Of a stretch of 64,000 bases of DNA, positions 9,736 to 19,950 are shown one piece after another. The DNA comes from Sorghum bicolor (taxonomy: Eukaryota; Streptophyta; Magnoliopsida; Poales; Poaceae): NCBI RefSeq assembly GCF_000003195.3, contig NC_012873.2:19825161-19889160 (forward strand), read 5' to 3'. The notes under the pieces were generated by a model. The model was not told the origin of the DNA and searched no databases. It saw nothing but the letters and a program-made list of their open reading frames with translations. Each line of letters starts with the position of its first letter. The first letter of the stretch is position 1. The translations under genes were made by a program, and so were the position numbers.

Positions 9736-12700
9736 CTATTTGGGGTCCAGGTTGGCCCCAATAAGGGCCGTCTTTTCGGGGCTGCCGTCGACCAATTGTA
9801 CTTCTTTATGCTCCTTGGATTTTGAATTATTCCTGGTGGTCTCCTGCTCGGGTAGTCGGAGCTGGTCTGGAGGTAGCTGCGCGGCTTGGGTTGCTGTTTC
9901 TGCCATCCGGATTGAGAGATTAATTGCTTCGGTGATCTTGAAGCTCTCTTCCTCGCAGGTATATGCAGTGTAGACATTGCCTCTGACTGTCAGGACGCCC
10001 TTCTCCGTAGGCATTTTGAGGACCAGGTATGAGTAATGTGGGACCGCCATAAATTTTGTCAGCGATGGCCGGCCCAGTATGGCGTGGTAGGTCCCATCGA
10101 AGTCGGCGACCACAAAGTTGACGAACTCTGTCCGAAAGTGGTCGGGCGTGCCGAATTGGACAGACAATGTTATCTGTCCGAGGGGCACTGAACTCTGTCC
10201 TGGCAAGACTCCCCAGAATTGAGCATCGTAGGGTTTTAATTGTGCCGGAGATATCTTGAGAGCGGGCAGGCTGTTGCAGAAGAGGATGTCAATGGAGCTT
10301 CCTCCATCCACGAGCACGCGCTCAAATCTGATGCTGTTGATGCAAGGGTCCAGGATTAGAGGAAAGCGACCTGGCTCTGGGATAGCGGCCCACTGATCCT
10401 TCCTGCTGAAGGAGATCTCCCTGTGCGACCACGGGGGAAATTTCGGGTCTGCGATCAGGCCGTCCGTGCTGTCTATGTTGAGGCAGGCTCTCTTTAATAG
10501 CTTTCTTTCTCGCTTAGATTCGATGGAGACCATGCCCCCAAAGATGGAGTGGACTACATCGGTGGGACTGACATATTGGTGTCGTGGGTCCCTATCTTGG
10601 TCCTCGTCCTCATCTTCGTGGTCGTGCCCGTCTCGTTTTCCATTTTTCTTGGCGGAGTCGTCTTGGGCGGCCCGCCGCGTATAGATGTTTTTGAGGACGC
10701 GACACTCTTCCATGGTACGATTGGATTTTGGTTGCAATTGGCACGGTCCCTTCAACGTTTTGTTGTAGTCTTCTTGGTAGTCCCGTCGCCCGTTGGGACG
10801 CTTGACTGTGTTCACTTCGTGGTCGTGGTCGCGGGGACGCTTTCCTCCGAAATCGTCGTGATTGTCGCGCTGCCTATCCCAACCTTCTCTGTGATCGCGG
10901 TTGTCGGGGCGACGGTGGTTCCTGTTGTCGAAACGACCGCGACTATCATCTCGCCGAGGAGGCTGGTCGGGCCCTCTCGCATCATCCCGGATTAGTTTTT
11001 CTGCGTCATCGGCATCGGCGTAATTTTTAGCCGTGGCGAGGAGCTCAGCCATCGTTGTTGGCCTTTTGCGCAACAGCTTGTTCCTTAGTGCTTCATAGAA
11101 GTGCAGGCCTTTGATGAAAGCAGAGATGGCCTCGTCGTGGGAAATCTTCGGGATCTTAAGGCGCATATCCGAGAATCGTCGGATGTAATCGCGTAGAGGT
11201 TCATTTTTCCTGTCCCTTATCCTTTCGAGGTCATACTTGTTTCCAGGCTGCTCGCATGTGGCAATAAAGTTGTCGATGAAAGCCTAGCGTAGCTCTTCCC
11301 AAGAGTCGAAGGAGTCCTCGGGCAGGCCAAGGAGCCACTGATGACCAGCCTGGTCGAGGACTACTGGGAAGTAGTTGGCCATGACGTGCTCGTCTCCTGC
11401 TGCTGATCGGACGGCAATTTCGTAGAGAGTGATCCAGTTTTCTAGATTTTCCTTGCCGTCGTATTTTTTGAGTTTCTCGAGCTTGAAATTGCGGGGCCAC
11501 ACGACCTGGCGGAGGTGTGATGAGAACTGCCTCACGGCCGGGGGGCCGTGCGTTGCATCATACTCGATACGGCGCAGGTTTTCGTGGACTGCTCTCTCCG
11601 TGGCGCGCCTGTTGATATGGTCCTGGGCGTCTTTGGGAGGGATGTTATACCGAAGATCCCTGTATTGGTTTACTTCTTGACCACGCCTGTGATTCTGTTC
11701 GCGATGACCGCCAGCATCCCGACCGCCGTCGTCACGCCGTGAGTCTTTTCGGTGGTTGTCGGGGGAACGGCTGCGGTGGTGCCTGCTGGGCTGCGGTGAG
11801 GTCTGGCTACGATGAGTCTGGTCGGAGGTGGCTTCTGTATAGGAGACGGCCTGGACTCTTTTGAGCAGAGTGGCTGTCTGTCCCATTGCGGCGATCAGGT
11901 GTGCTCGGACATTGGTTCGGACCCCCTGGCACTCGGGAGTATCAGGGAGTCGATCTAAATTAGCCATGGCGACAGCCACGTTGGCGCTTGGCGTTTTATA
12001 AACTGGTTGATCCCCGACCATGTCGAAAGCGTCGCTGAGATTATGCGGCGGGATTTGGCGTTCCTCGTCCGCGCGTCGTCGGGCGCGATCGGCATTACGC
12101 TGCTCGCGGAGCTGCCTCTGCTCGTCGGTTTCCCCATCAACGACCGGTTCGTCAGCGCTGACATTGAAAACAATGTCTCCTCGCCGGGGTGGGAAGACCG
12201 GGAAACGAGAGAAGCCCGGAGGATGTGAAGGCAGATCCAGGTCGTAGTCCTCGTCTTCGGAGTTTATAACTTCGGTCGGGATGGAACCAGTGCTCGAATT
12301 TGTGCTGGAAGCCTGGGCATCCCGTTGTTCTCGGATCGTCACCATGTTGACGTAGTGACGAGCAGGTCGACCGTTCCACTTTGGCAGCCAACCCGCCTTG
12401 TTGAAAAGGGATTGGATGTGCCGTGAGTAGAGAGAGGCCGAGTTGTTCAGACCGCAAGGATAATCTTCCTCCAGTTTAGCCTTGAGAGTGACGAATCGTC
12501 CTGAGGGAGTTGAGGTTATCGTCACAGACGTTCCCAGCCGTTCGTGTGTAACGACACGAGTTGGCCGGTGGGATTTGAAAAAATCCGTTGGGGTGGCTTG
12601 ATCAGGCTGGCTCAAGATTCCATCTACTAGTTGGGAAGCTTCAAGTAAACTGGAATCGGCACGATCAAGTGCTTGGAGAAGGTCCGAGCAGTCGATCTTC

Positions 12701-12900
12701 TTTCCATTGTAGAGCGGGAGCGGTGGTCGGGCGCTCGGTACCATCACCCAAGTGGTTGGGGCCGACGTGATCCCAGATTGGATCTGGGTTCCTTCCGAAA
12801 CCGTGGTCGTGAGACCAACGCCGCGTGTCGTCCACGTGATCTGGCCGACGGTGAACGTGAGGCCTTCAGGCACGGCCGCGGAAGCTGGGATTGTGACCAT
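9736..12900 (-). pseudogene. gag-pro: TE-A gag-protease
   Basis: Read from the ATG at 12900; the frame is open upstream to the LTR, but 12900 is the first ATG, followed by VTIPASAAVP. A basic linker comes first, then the gag core (FKLEKLKKYDGKENLENW, then RIRDRKNEPLRDYIRRF), then a polybasic Arg/Asp-rich region and a Tat-type half-finger (CQLQ...MEEC). The protease has VLVDGGSSIDILF as active site and AILGRPSLTKFMA near its end. One TAG (11284-11286, probably CAG once) splits gag. The frame ends in a TAG at 9733-9735 after the residues LDPK. Role: the virion-like particle shell and polyprotein maturation. Confidence 0.9.
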
Positions 12901-12929
12901 CTTGTTCGCCGGGGAAGTTGCACGCACAC

Positions 12930-12947
12930 CCCCTACCTGGCGCGCCA
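12930..12947 (-). other. Primer binding site of TE-A
   Basis: On the minus strand TGGCGCGCCAGGTAGGGG starts 1 nt inside the 5' LTR. It begins with TGG, the complement of a tRNA CCA end. TE-G has the same 18 bases at 42857. I do not assign the tRNA. Confidence 0.8.
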
Positions 12948-12948
12948 C

Positions 12949-13408
12949 TGTCGACGAAAGCTGGTCGGCAGTCTACCTTGGGGTATACCCACGGTAGTAG
13001 TTTGTCGGTAGACGGTGCGCAAACTACGAACTCGATGGTGACGCAAGACATGGACAAGCTTTTTATCCAGGTTCAGCCGCCGAGTTGGCGTAATACCTAC
13101 GTCCTGCGTCTAGTGTATTGATTTGTGTTGAGAGAATAATGATGTCCTAGGGGGTTCCCTTGCCTCTCCTTATATAGTCCAGAGGGCAGGGTTACAGATC
13201 TGGAAACTAATCCTAGTCGGTTACAATTGTCATAGATAGTTCGATATCAATCCCTATTCTAACCGACTAGAATCCTGCTTGATCTGCACGTCTGGTTTTC
13301 TTGCGCGAAACTCCGAACTGTCGGACCAAGCCTTGAACTTGTCTCGTAATGGGCCAAGCCTCCTGGCCCAAGTCTAGCCGTAAGGGTATAGGGGTTTATA
13401 CCCCCACA
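12949..13408 (-). repeat. 5' LTR of TE-A
   Basis: 460 bp, TGTCGACG to CCCCCACA, followed by the duplication GTAGT (13409-13413). It carries CTATATAAG on the minus strand (near 13172-13180). It differs from 1328-1787 at about eight positions by eye, mostly transitions. Confidence 0.95.
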
Positions 13409-13413
13409 GTAGT

Positions 13414-14082
13414 AGACCTCACATCACCCAATGATCAACCGTATGTGTACTGGAGTGATCGACTAAAGACCGCTAGTGTCTGAACATCGAGCGTCCCTTG
13501 CACTTTAGTTTGCTTCGGGCGACCTTGAAGTCCAATGGGCCAGCCTAGAATCCTCGATGATGCCCCTACAGGGGCCCGAACCATCGTACGGTGGGGAAGG
13601 AAAAAGTTCTCATGTGGGAATAAACAAGAAGTAGGTCAGCTGCAAAGGGTATTGAATGGACATGAGAGAGGGAGATGGTGACTTAGCCGGTGATGCGATG
13701 GCTAATGACCGCTTTGCTTGGCATGGCATTGATCCTTCATTTGCTTCCCTTGCTCAACTTGCCCATCCTTGCCTCGATGAGGGTCCCCTTGTCTTCACCC
13801 TCTTTTCCATGAAAGGTTAGCAGTTGGTTAGATAAGTCAACACTTTGGTGGACACCGAGCCCTCATGGGTCAGGCGAAGTTCAGTCGCCACCTGGACAAG
13901 TTAGACTAGTAGGATTAGGAAGACATGACTTACCTTTCTATTTTTTGTTGGGGAGGTAGTCTAATGAAGGCGGCTCACAAGCGAGCCAAGGCTCAGGAGG
14001 TTGTCATTTTGGGCGGATGGCTCAAAGTCTAGCCTTCCCTCATGGGAAGGGTCAGACCCTAACTTGATTGATTGTGCCCCTT
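13414..14082. other. Stretch without a recognisable gene (left part of TE-B or unrelated)
   Basis: No domain or repeat end is visible in either strand. It lies where the RT of TE-B should begin if TE-B were complete, but no RT motif can be read, so it is either very decayed or unrelated DNA. Confidence 0.4.
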
Positions 14083-15830
14083 CTAGATCATGCGCCTAGA
14101 TGGTGGGGCAAAGGTCTCGACTTCCTCACAAATGCTCGGTTGAACAAGCATCACTTCCATCTTGGATGCTCCTTCTGTTAGTGCCCCTTCTATGTTGTGG
14201 CCAGAGCCGACGGGAGCACAGGAGGCAACAAGTGCTGTCACTTGGGCGATGCAGTCCTGCTCGTAGAAGTACACTTGCTCGAAGTTGCTGTTGATGGTGA
14301 TAACCCCCTTTGGGCCAAACATCTTTAGCATGAGGTAGGTGTAGTTGGAGGTGACCATGAACTTAGCTAAGCATGGACGGATGAGGAGAGCATGGTAGAT
14401 GCCAGGGAAGTCGACCACCTCAAAGGTGAGTGGCTCCTTGTGGAAGTTGTCCAGCTCGCTGAAGGTGATGTTGAGTTAGATCTGCCCAAGGGGGATGGCC
14501 TCCTTCGTAGACATAATTCCAAAGAACAACATGTTGTAGGGATGTAGGCTGCTCTGTGGAATGCCCATCATATTGAGGGTGTTGGCATAAATAATGTTTA
14601 GGTCGCTGCCCCCATCCATGAGGACCTTAGGCATGTGGTGCCCTTAATCAGGCTGACCACGATGGGTAGCACCCCAGATGAGGAACACAATCTGGGTGAT
14701 CTTGCTAGTTGAAGGTGATGGTCATCTAGGACCACTAGAGCTGTGTCGAAGCGGCAAGGGTATGGACAACGTACACCTCTTGGTTGGTGATGCAGCATTG
14801 CTACTAGGACTCATAGGCTTGGGAGCTCCCAAAGATCATTAGACAATGCTCTGCCTCTAAGAACTCGTTGTCTTCTTCTTAGGCATTGCTCGCAATGCCC
14901 CCTGGCTTTTAGGGTAGTCTTCTAGGCCTTGCCCTTTTGGTCGAGGGTATTGTAGATGTACCCTTTCATGGTGGAGCAGTCCTTGAGGAGGTGCTTGGCC
15001 AAAACCCCATAGAAGGGGCAGGGTGCCTCAAGCACGTTCTCAAAGTGCTCTAGTCGAGGGCTGCGTGTGGGGGGTTCAGGGTTGGTGGCACGATCCTCCA
15101 CAACCACTATCTCTTCCCCATGGTGCTTATGATCCTTCTCCCACGTATCATGGTGGCACTAGGACGAAGAGGGGTTGCTGCTACAATTGTCGCCATTGAG
15201 GTGGCTAGCAGTCTTGGTCTTGTTGTCCAAGTTGGCCAGAACAGCCTCCTCCCTAGTGGCATATTGCATAGCAATGTCTAGGAGGTCCTGCATCATGCAT
15301 GGCATCTCCCTACCGAAGGCGTGGACAAGTGCCTCACAGGTGGATCCACAAATGAATGCATGGATGACATCGACATCGGTGATGTTGGGGGATCTTATTG
15401 CACTTTCGAGAGAAGCACTGAATGTACTCCTAGAGGGTCTCCCTAGTCTTTTGCTTGTAGTTGTAGAGGTCCTAGGTGTTACTCGATTGGGTGTAGGTGC
15501 CATGGAAGTGATCGATGAAAACCGAACAAAGCTCACCCCAACAGCGGATGCTTCTAAGCTTGAGCAGGTCAAGCCAGGCCCTAGTGGAGCCTGACAGGAG
15601 TACTGGCAAGTACTAGACAGTGAAGTTGTTGTTCATGAACCTCGCAACCTTCATGGCCATATGGTAGTCTTCCAACTAGTGATCAGGGTTAGTCTTTCCA
15701 TTGTACTAGGTGATGTGTACTGGTTGCTAGAAACACCTAGTGTAAGGGGTTGTCTAGATCACCACCCAAAACAGCATAGGACCAAAGTGATCTAGAGTGG
15801 AGCCCTCCACCACTCATTTAGGGGCATGGA
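14083..15830 (-). pseudogene. TE-B: decayed Tat-type gag-protease remnant
   Basis: Three minus-strand blocks in different frames line up with the gag-pro of TE-G. Block 15159-15572 holds the gag segment around DVIHAFICGSTCEAL and LLDIAMQYATREEAV. Block 14922-15107 holds a half-finger (CPFYGVLAKHLLKDC). Block 14083-14418 holds the protease C-terminal part (FPGIYHALLIRP, then KFMVTSNYTYLMLKM). Many stops and shifts separate them; this is the oldest retroelement in the left half. TE-C is inserted in it at 15835. Confidence 0.75.
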
Positions 15831-15835
15831 ACCTC

Positions 15836-17097
15836 TGTTGACGGTCCTTAATGCTCACATTTAACCATCAACTAATCATGGAAAAGGATCCAAATGCAAC
15901 TAACACCCAGACTTAGGGTTTTATCTGATAGAATTCCACGAGTTTTGGTGTTTGTCTATTTCTGCAGGGGGTTATCAAGAAATACGGAGGAAAGGCCCAC
16001 ACGTCGGGTTTACATAGAGATATTAACATGCCGCGCAATTTTCTATCATCTAGAAGACTCCAGAAGCCACGGGAACGAAGCGGAGGCCGAACGGGGCCTG
16101 GCCCAGGGCGCCCGCGCTAAGGACCAGGGCGCCCGCCCTCCTATAGTGTCCAATTCAGATCCATCTCGCGGATCACGCTCCACCGACCTAAAGGATCAAG
16201 GATAACCGTTCAATCAATGTCGGTTTGATCCGACGGTCCAGATTCACTTGAGGGGACTATATAAGAAGCAGACCCCCTGGCCCCTGGAGAACATACCTCT
16301 TCTATAGAATCAAAGTTAGGGTTTCAATTCTTCATCCAAGTAGAGAGGATCCCTCTAGTTCATCTAGTTCTAGTTCTAGTTCATCTAGTTCTAGTTCTAG
16401 TTCCTCTAGTTCTAGTTCTAGTTAGTTCTAGTTGTAATCTAGAAAATAGGGAGAGAGAAGAGGAGAGCGAAGGAGGAGCCAGATCTGTCAGATCTTCCTC
16501 AACATTGTACTTTTGCAGCAACTGGTTCGTTCTTCATCGTTCTCCAGGTTCTTCAATTCATAATTCCTGAGTTCTTTAATTACTTTTATTTACATTCAAG
16601 TTATTTATTGGATTCCTGCTTGCATCAAGTGCTCTAATCTTTGCAACATTAGAGTAGTAATTAATAGATTAGACGTGGTGTTTAGTCTTGCAATTACCTG
16701 GAATTGCACCCAATCCTGCGGATTGTTGTGGTAGCCCTAGGGTAGTGAGAGCCCTAATGGTCGACGTATTCCACCTCGTTCGGATCAGTGTTTGTAGGAC
16801 CGTAGTCAGAGCTTCCTAGCCCCCTTCTCATGTCTTTCTGTGGTTAGTGTTCTGATGTCCCGAAATAAATAATCTTTGAAGTAATTCTTGATTCTTAGAT
16901 CAACTAGAGAACTCTCAGGAAACTTCCTCTCTTCCCACCAAAAATAATTATATAGTTATCCTTGGGCAATCTTGAATCTTAATTAGTACACTCACGTTCC
17001 CTGTGGAAAATCGATACTCTGGAATACTCCCAGGTGAAAGCTACATCGGTATCCGTGCGCTTGCGGATTTTTCTGTTTGCGTTTAAAATACCCAACA
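15836..17097 (+). repeat. 5' LTR of TE-C
   Basis: 1262 bp. TATATAAG at 16258-16265, preceded by the dyad GTCGG-TTTGAT-CCGAC (16219-16234). A (GTTCTA)n-like run lies at about 16353-16435 in the transcribed part. A hairpin with loop GTGGT is at 16666-16688. The same LTR family flanks TE-F. Confidence 0.95.
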
Positions 17098-17104
17098 AGC
17101 TTTC

Positions 17105-17122
17105 TGGCGCTGTTGCCGGGGA
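17105..17122 (+). other. Primer binding site of TE-C (tRNA-Asp type)
   Basis: TGGCGCTGTTGCCGGGGA, 7 nt inside the LTR. The plant tRNA-Asp 3' end would pair with it with one mismatch. The short spacer after the LTR is shared with TE-D, TE-E and TE-F. Confidence 0.8.
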
Positions 17123-18780
17123 ACGGTAGTTGTGCTAGTTTCGAACCAAGTCGTCCATGTATCCTTTTCCTTTTCCTTTTTTACCACACTCACCTTACCA
17201 TTTTCACCACACCACATGGATTTCACTCCAAGCATTAATGAGCATGGAATTTATTTCATAGCCACTTCGTTTACTCCATGCTTATATGCAACATCTTCCC
17301 AATCTTTTGGTCTCTCCAACATCACCACGTTCGAGACCTCCAACCCCCTCTTCCTTTCTATTTATGAAAACTTTAAAAGGGCAATTTTCGATGCATATGT
17401 CTATAATAGATATTGTAGATCTCGTTGAGTTGATCTTAATATAGGTTAGCGTTGGAGGGGAAACCACTTCGCCGACATAAATTAATGGTATCCCAAGGAC
17501 AAGCTTAGTGTCCTAAAATAAGCACTGATCAGATCGTAACATAAGCTTTTAATTATTTGCAACATTAACTTGTGTATTGAGCATATAAGGATAATTGTAA
17601 AAATATTCCTTCGGGTATTCTTGTCACTAACCTTTCCAGGATTGGAGCAAGAAGATCGGATGAATGACAAGCACAAGGTATGTCCAACCAATCATCATAC
17701 AACATTGAATTAAATTCATCCAAACTTGAATTTTGCAAAATTCAAGCTTGGGGGAGTACTTTACATAAAATCATCCTTTGCCATGTTGCTATGTTGGTTG
17801 TCCCTACCTTTGAGACATGCTCAATTTGTTAAATACTAATCACACTACTTCATCTCCACTTGAGTAGATCTCTATAAATGCTCTCATGCTGCCTTTTGTT
17901 TGCTTTAGTATATGTCTAGGTTTGGAGTAGTTTCATTTATCTCTTATTTAAGCATGGTGCTTAGTTTAGGAATGATGATCTTACTTCCTAGGGATTTTAA
18001 ATTAAGCATGGTGCCTAGGTTAAAATGCCATCCTAAATCAAATTAGACATGGTGTCTAGGTTGATTTTTGAGCCGATAGTATGCTATAGTAGATATTGGA
18101 TATTTTGTCGGACTAACCCCTACAGGAAAACTTTCAATATCGACCTGGGAAGTCCTGAGATAAACTCACATTGGAGACAAAGAGAGAGACACATGAAGGT
18201 TAACAATTTACACAAGGAAGGCATAGCTCACAAGAGATGATCCATGCAGGGTGCCACAAACACGATGCACAACCGCTAAGAAAGGAAAGCTTCCACAAGG
18301 TGATACTGTACCGTCACTCTTTAAGTAAGGTAACATCTTAAGGTACTTAACTATCACTTTTATAAAGCTTCTCCTTGGTTCTGGCGTTCACATGAATAAA
18401 AGAGACAAACATGTATGATTTACAACTCTAGATTAACCAACCTAATCGATTCAATATGTTTAGTCCTTCCACCTTTGTGATCCCACGCTCCTAATCATAT
18501 GAGCTAAAATGTTGCACACTCAATCTTTGGAAGATATATATAAAAAAAACAACATAAATATAGAAAGATTATCTTTCCATTAGGTTGAGTGATCTGATCT
18601 GACAAATGTTTTAAATGTTACACTCATGATCTTATTATCCATCAACTTTGTCTTGCTCACTATGCTTAAGGTTAGAGAGAACAAATACACTTTTGGTTCT
18701 GTTGGTGTTTCCCACCAACAGGGCCCATGCACTTGATCTCTGCCTTGTCTCTATGAGCAGGTACACTTCGAGCAAAATAT
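17123..18780 (+). other. Leader and non-coding 5' interior of TE-C
   Basis: The leader up to the ATG at 17216 and its first residues MDFTP match the gag start of TE-F, but the frame then diverges into a non-gag sequence and ends at 17428. The rest has no gene. It holds three spaced hairpins with the loop ATGGT at 17949-17963, 18003-18017 and 18044-18058. Confidence 0.6.
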
Positions 18781-18960
18781 GAAGGAGTTTTACAACTCCC
18801 AGACTCCACCAAGTGAAGAACCTGGATCTACGAGCACAAACACACTGGAGATACTAGACACTCAGGCAATCACTGCCCTTAGATGCTTGAGGACATAAAC
18901 TACACCAACAACAACTACTACTACAACCGTCCTCAACAAAATCAAGAGAGGCGATCCAGG
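18781..18960 (+). pseudogene. Gag zinc-knuckle remnant of TE-C with internal deletion
   Basis: The stretch aligns by eye to the zinc-knuckle and Asn/Tyr-rich tail of TE-E gag (36350-36470) and then jumps directly to the protease start that in TE-E lies at about 36853. About 390 bp are missing between two TCAAG motifs, and only one TCAAG remains at the join (about 18940). Confidence 0.65.
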
Positions 18961-19950
18961 ACGCCCCGTCATCCCGATCTCCATCAGCATGGTGGACTTT
19001 CCAGAAGCACTCTGCGACTTTCGCTCCAGCGTCAACATTATGCCCGGGGTACTCTATGAAAAATTCTTTACACATCCTTTACTAGAAACAACCATGTGTT
19101 TGCAGCCTACAGATCGGACTCTAAGTTTCCCAAAGGGAATATTGAAGAACCTTTGCGTCCGAGTTGGTACCTTGTACGCCTCAACAGACTTCGTGGTGAT
19201 AGAGACTGGCACTGATGAGAGGGCACCCATCATCCTAGGGAGGCCATTCCTGAACACCTCGGGAGCTGTCATCTACGCTAGTGCTGCCAAGATCAGTTTC
19301 TACATCAAGGGGAGGAAAGAGACGTTTTCCTTCAAGAACAAGACTACACAAATCTCAGAGCAATCCCAACATGAACCAAGGAAGAGGACCAACAGGAGGA
19401 ACAGGAACAAGCAAGTATGGACCGAGTCAGCTAAGATGGTCACTGCAGTTCAAGGAAGTCAAGATCGTTGACTTAAGTCGCCTTTCTTGATCAAGAAGGA
19501 CGACCCTGGTGTTCCAAGCATCGAGTGCACAATCAACGGATACTCTTTTCAGAAGACACTCTACAACACCGGATCTGATGTCAACATAATGGCCGCAGTC
19601 ACTTATCAGCTCCTGCATGTAACCATGCCCCTACAACCAACATACATTCAGCTCCAGATGATTTTCAGGTCATTGACATGGGAGAAGACGAGTACGATCC
19701 ACCCATCATCCTTGGAAGACCGTTCCTCAACACTATCAAAGCTATCATCTATATTGGAACCAGAGAAGTCCACATACACTCCCCCTCTGAGAAGGTACGC
19801 CGCTATTTTACTGACCCTAACTATATAGTTGAAGACTCTAAGCAGGTCAGGACAAGAAGAAGACGACGCAACCGCAACCAGAGAAGGCAAATCATCAAGG
19901 ACGGATGGGCAGACTATGAAGGAGAAGTGGTAGGGTCTGAAGACATATAG
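18961..19950 (+). pseudogene. Tandem retropepsin-like domains of TE-C
   Basis: Two aspartic-protease-like units lie in one reading frame, separated by a TGA (19469-19471). Unit 1 (18989-19320) has ALCDFRSSVNIMP at the active site, where the usual Gly is Arg, and IILGRPFLNTSGAVIY at the end. Unit 2 (from 19487) has NTGSDVNIMA, where the catalytic Asp is Asn. A deletion of about 90 bp shifts the frame before its IILGRPFLNT end segment (19700-19750). A basic tail rich in Arg and Asn follows. Neither unit can be catalytically intact. The family assignment rests on the D-x-G and ILGRPFL motifs. Confidence 0.75.

Larger units (their letters stand above)
1328..13408 (-). mobile_element. TE-A: Tat-lineage Ty3/Gypsy LTR retrotransposon
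   Basis: A full-length element reading on the minus strand. Its 460-bp LTRs start TGTCGACG and end CCCCCACA, flanked by the perfect 5-bp duplication GTAGT (1323-1327 and 13409-13413). Order along the element: 5' LTR (12949-13408), primer site, gag-pro, pol (RT, RNase H, integrase), then an antisense gene on the plus strand, a minisatellite, and the 3' LTR (1328-1787). Integrase as the last pol domain marks Gypsy; the extra antisense gene between pol and 3' LTR marks the Tat group. The LTRs differ at about 8 of 460 positions by eye, which is young, yet gag-pol has four lesions. Confidence 0.95.

Noticed and set aside
10549..10995. Val-rich plus-strand frame opposite TE-A gag
   Set aside because: Shadow of the Arg/Asp-rich gag linker on the minus strand; apparent membrane-like composition is an artefact.
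16353..16435. CTAGTT repeats as a regulatory array or CRISPR-like array
   Set aside because: A simple short-period repeat with variable unit number, found in each LTR of the family; no spacers.
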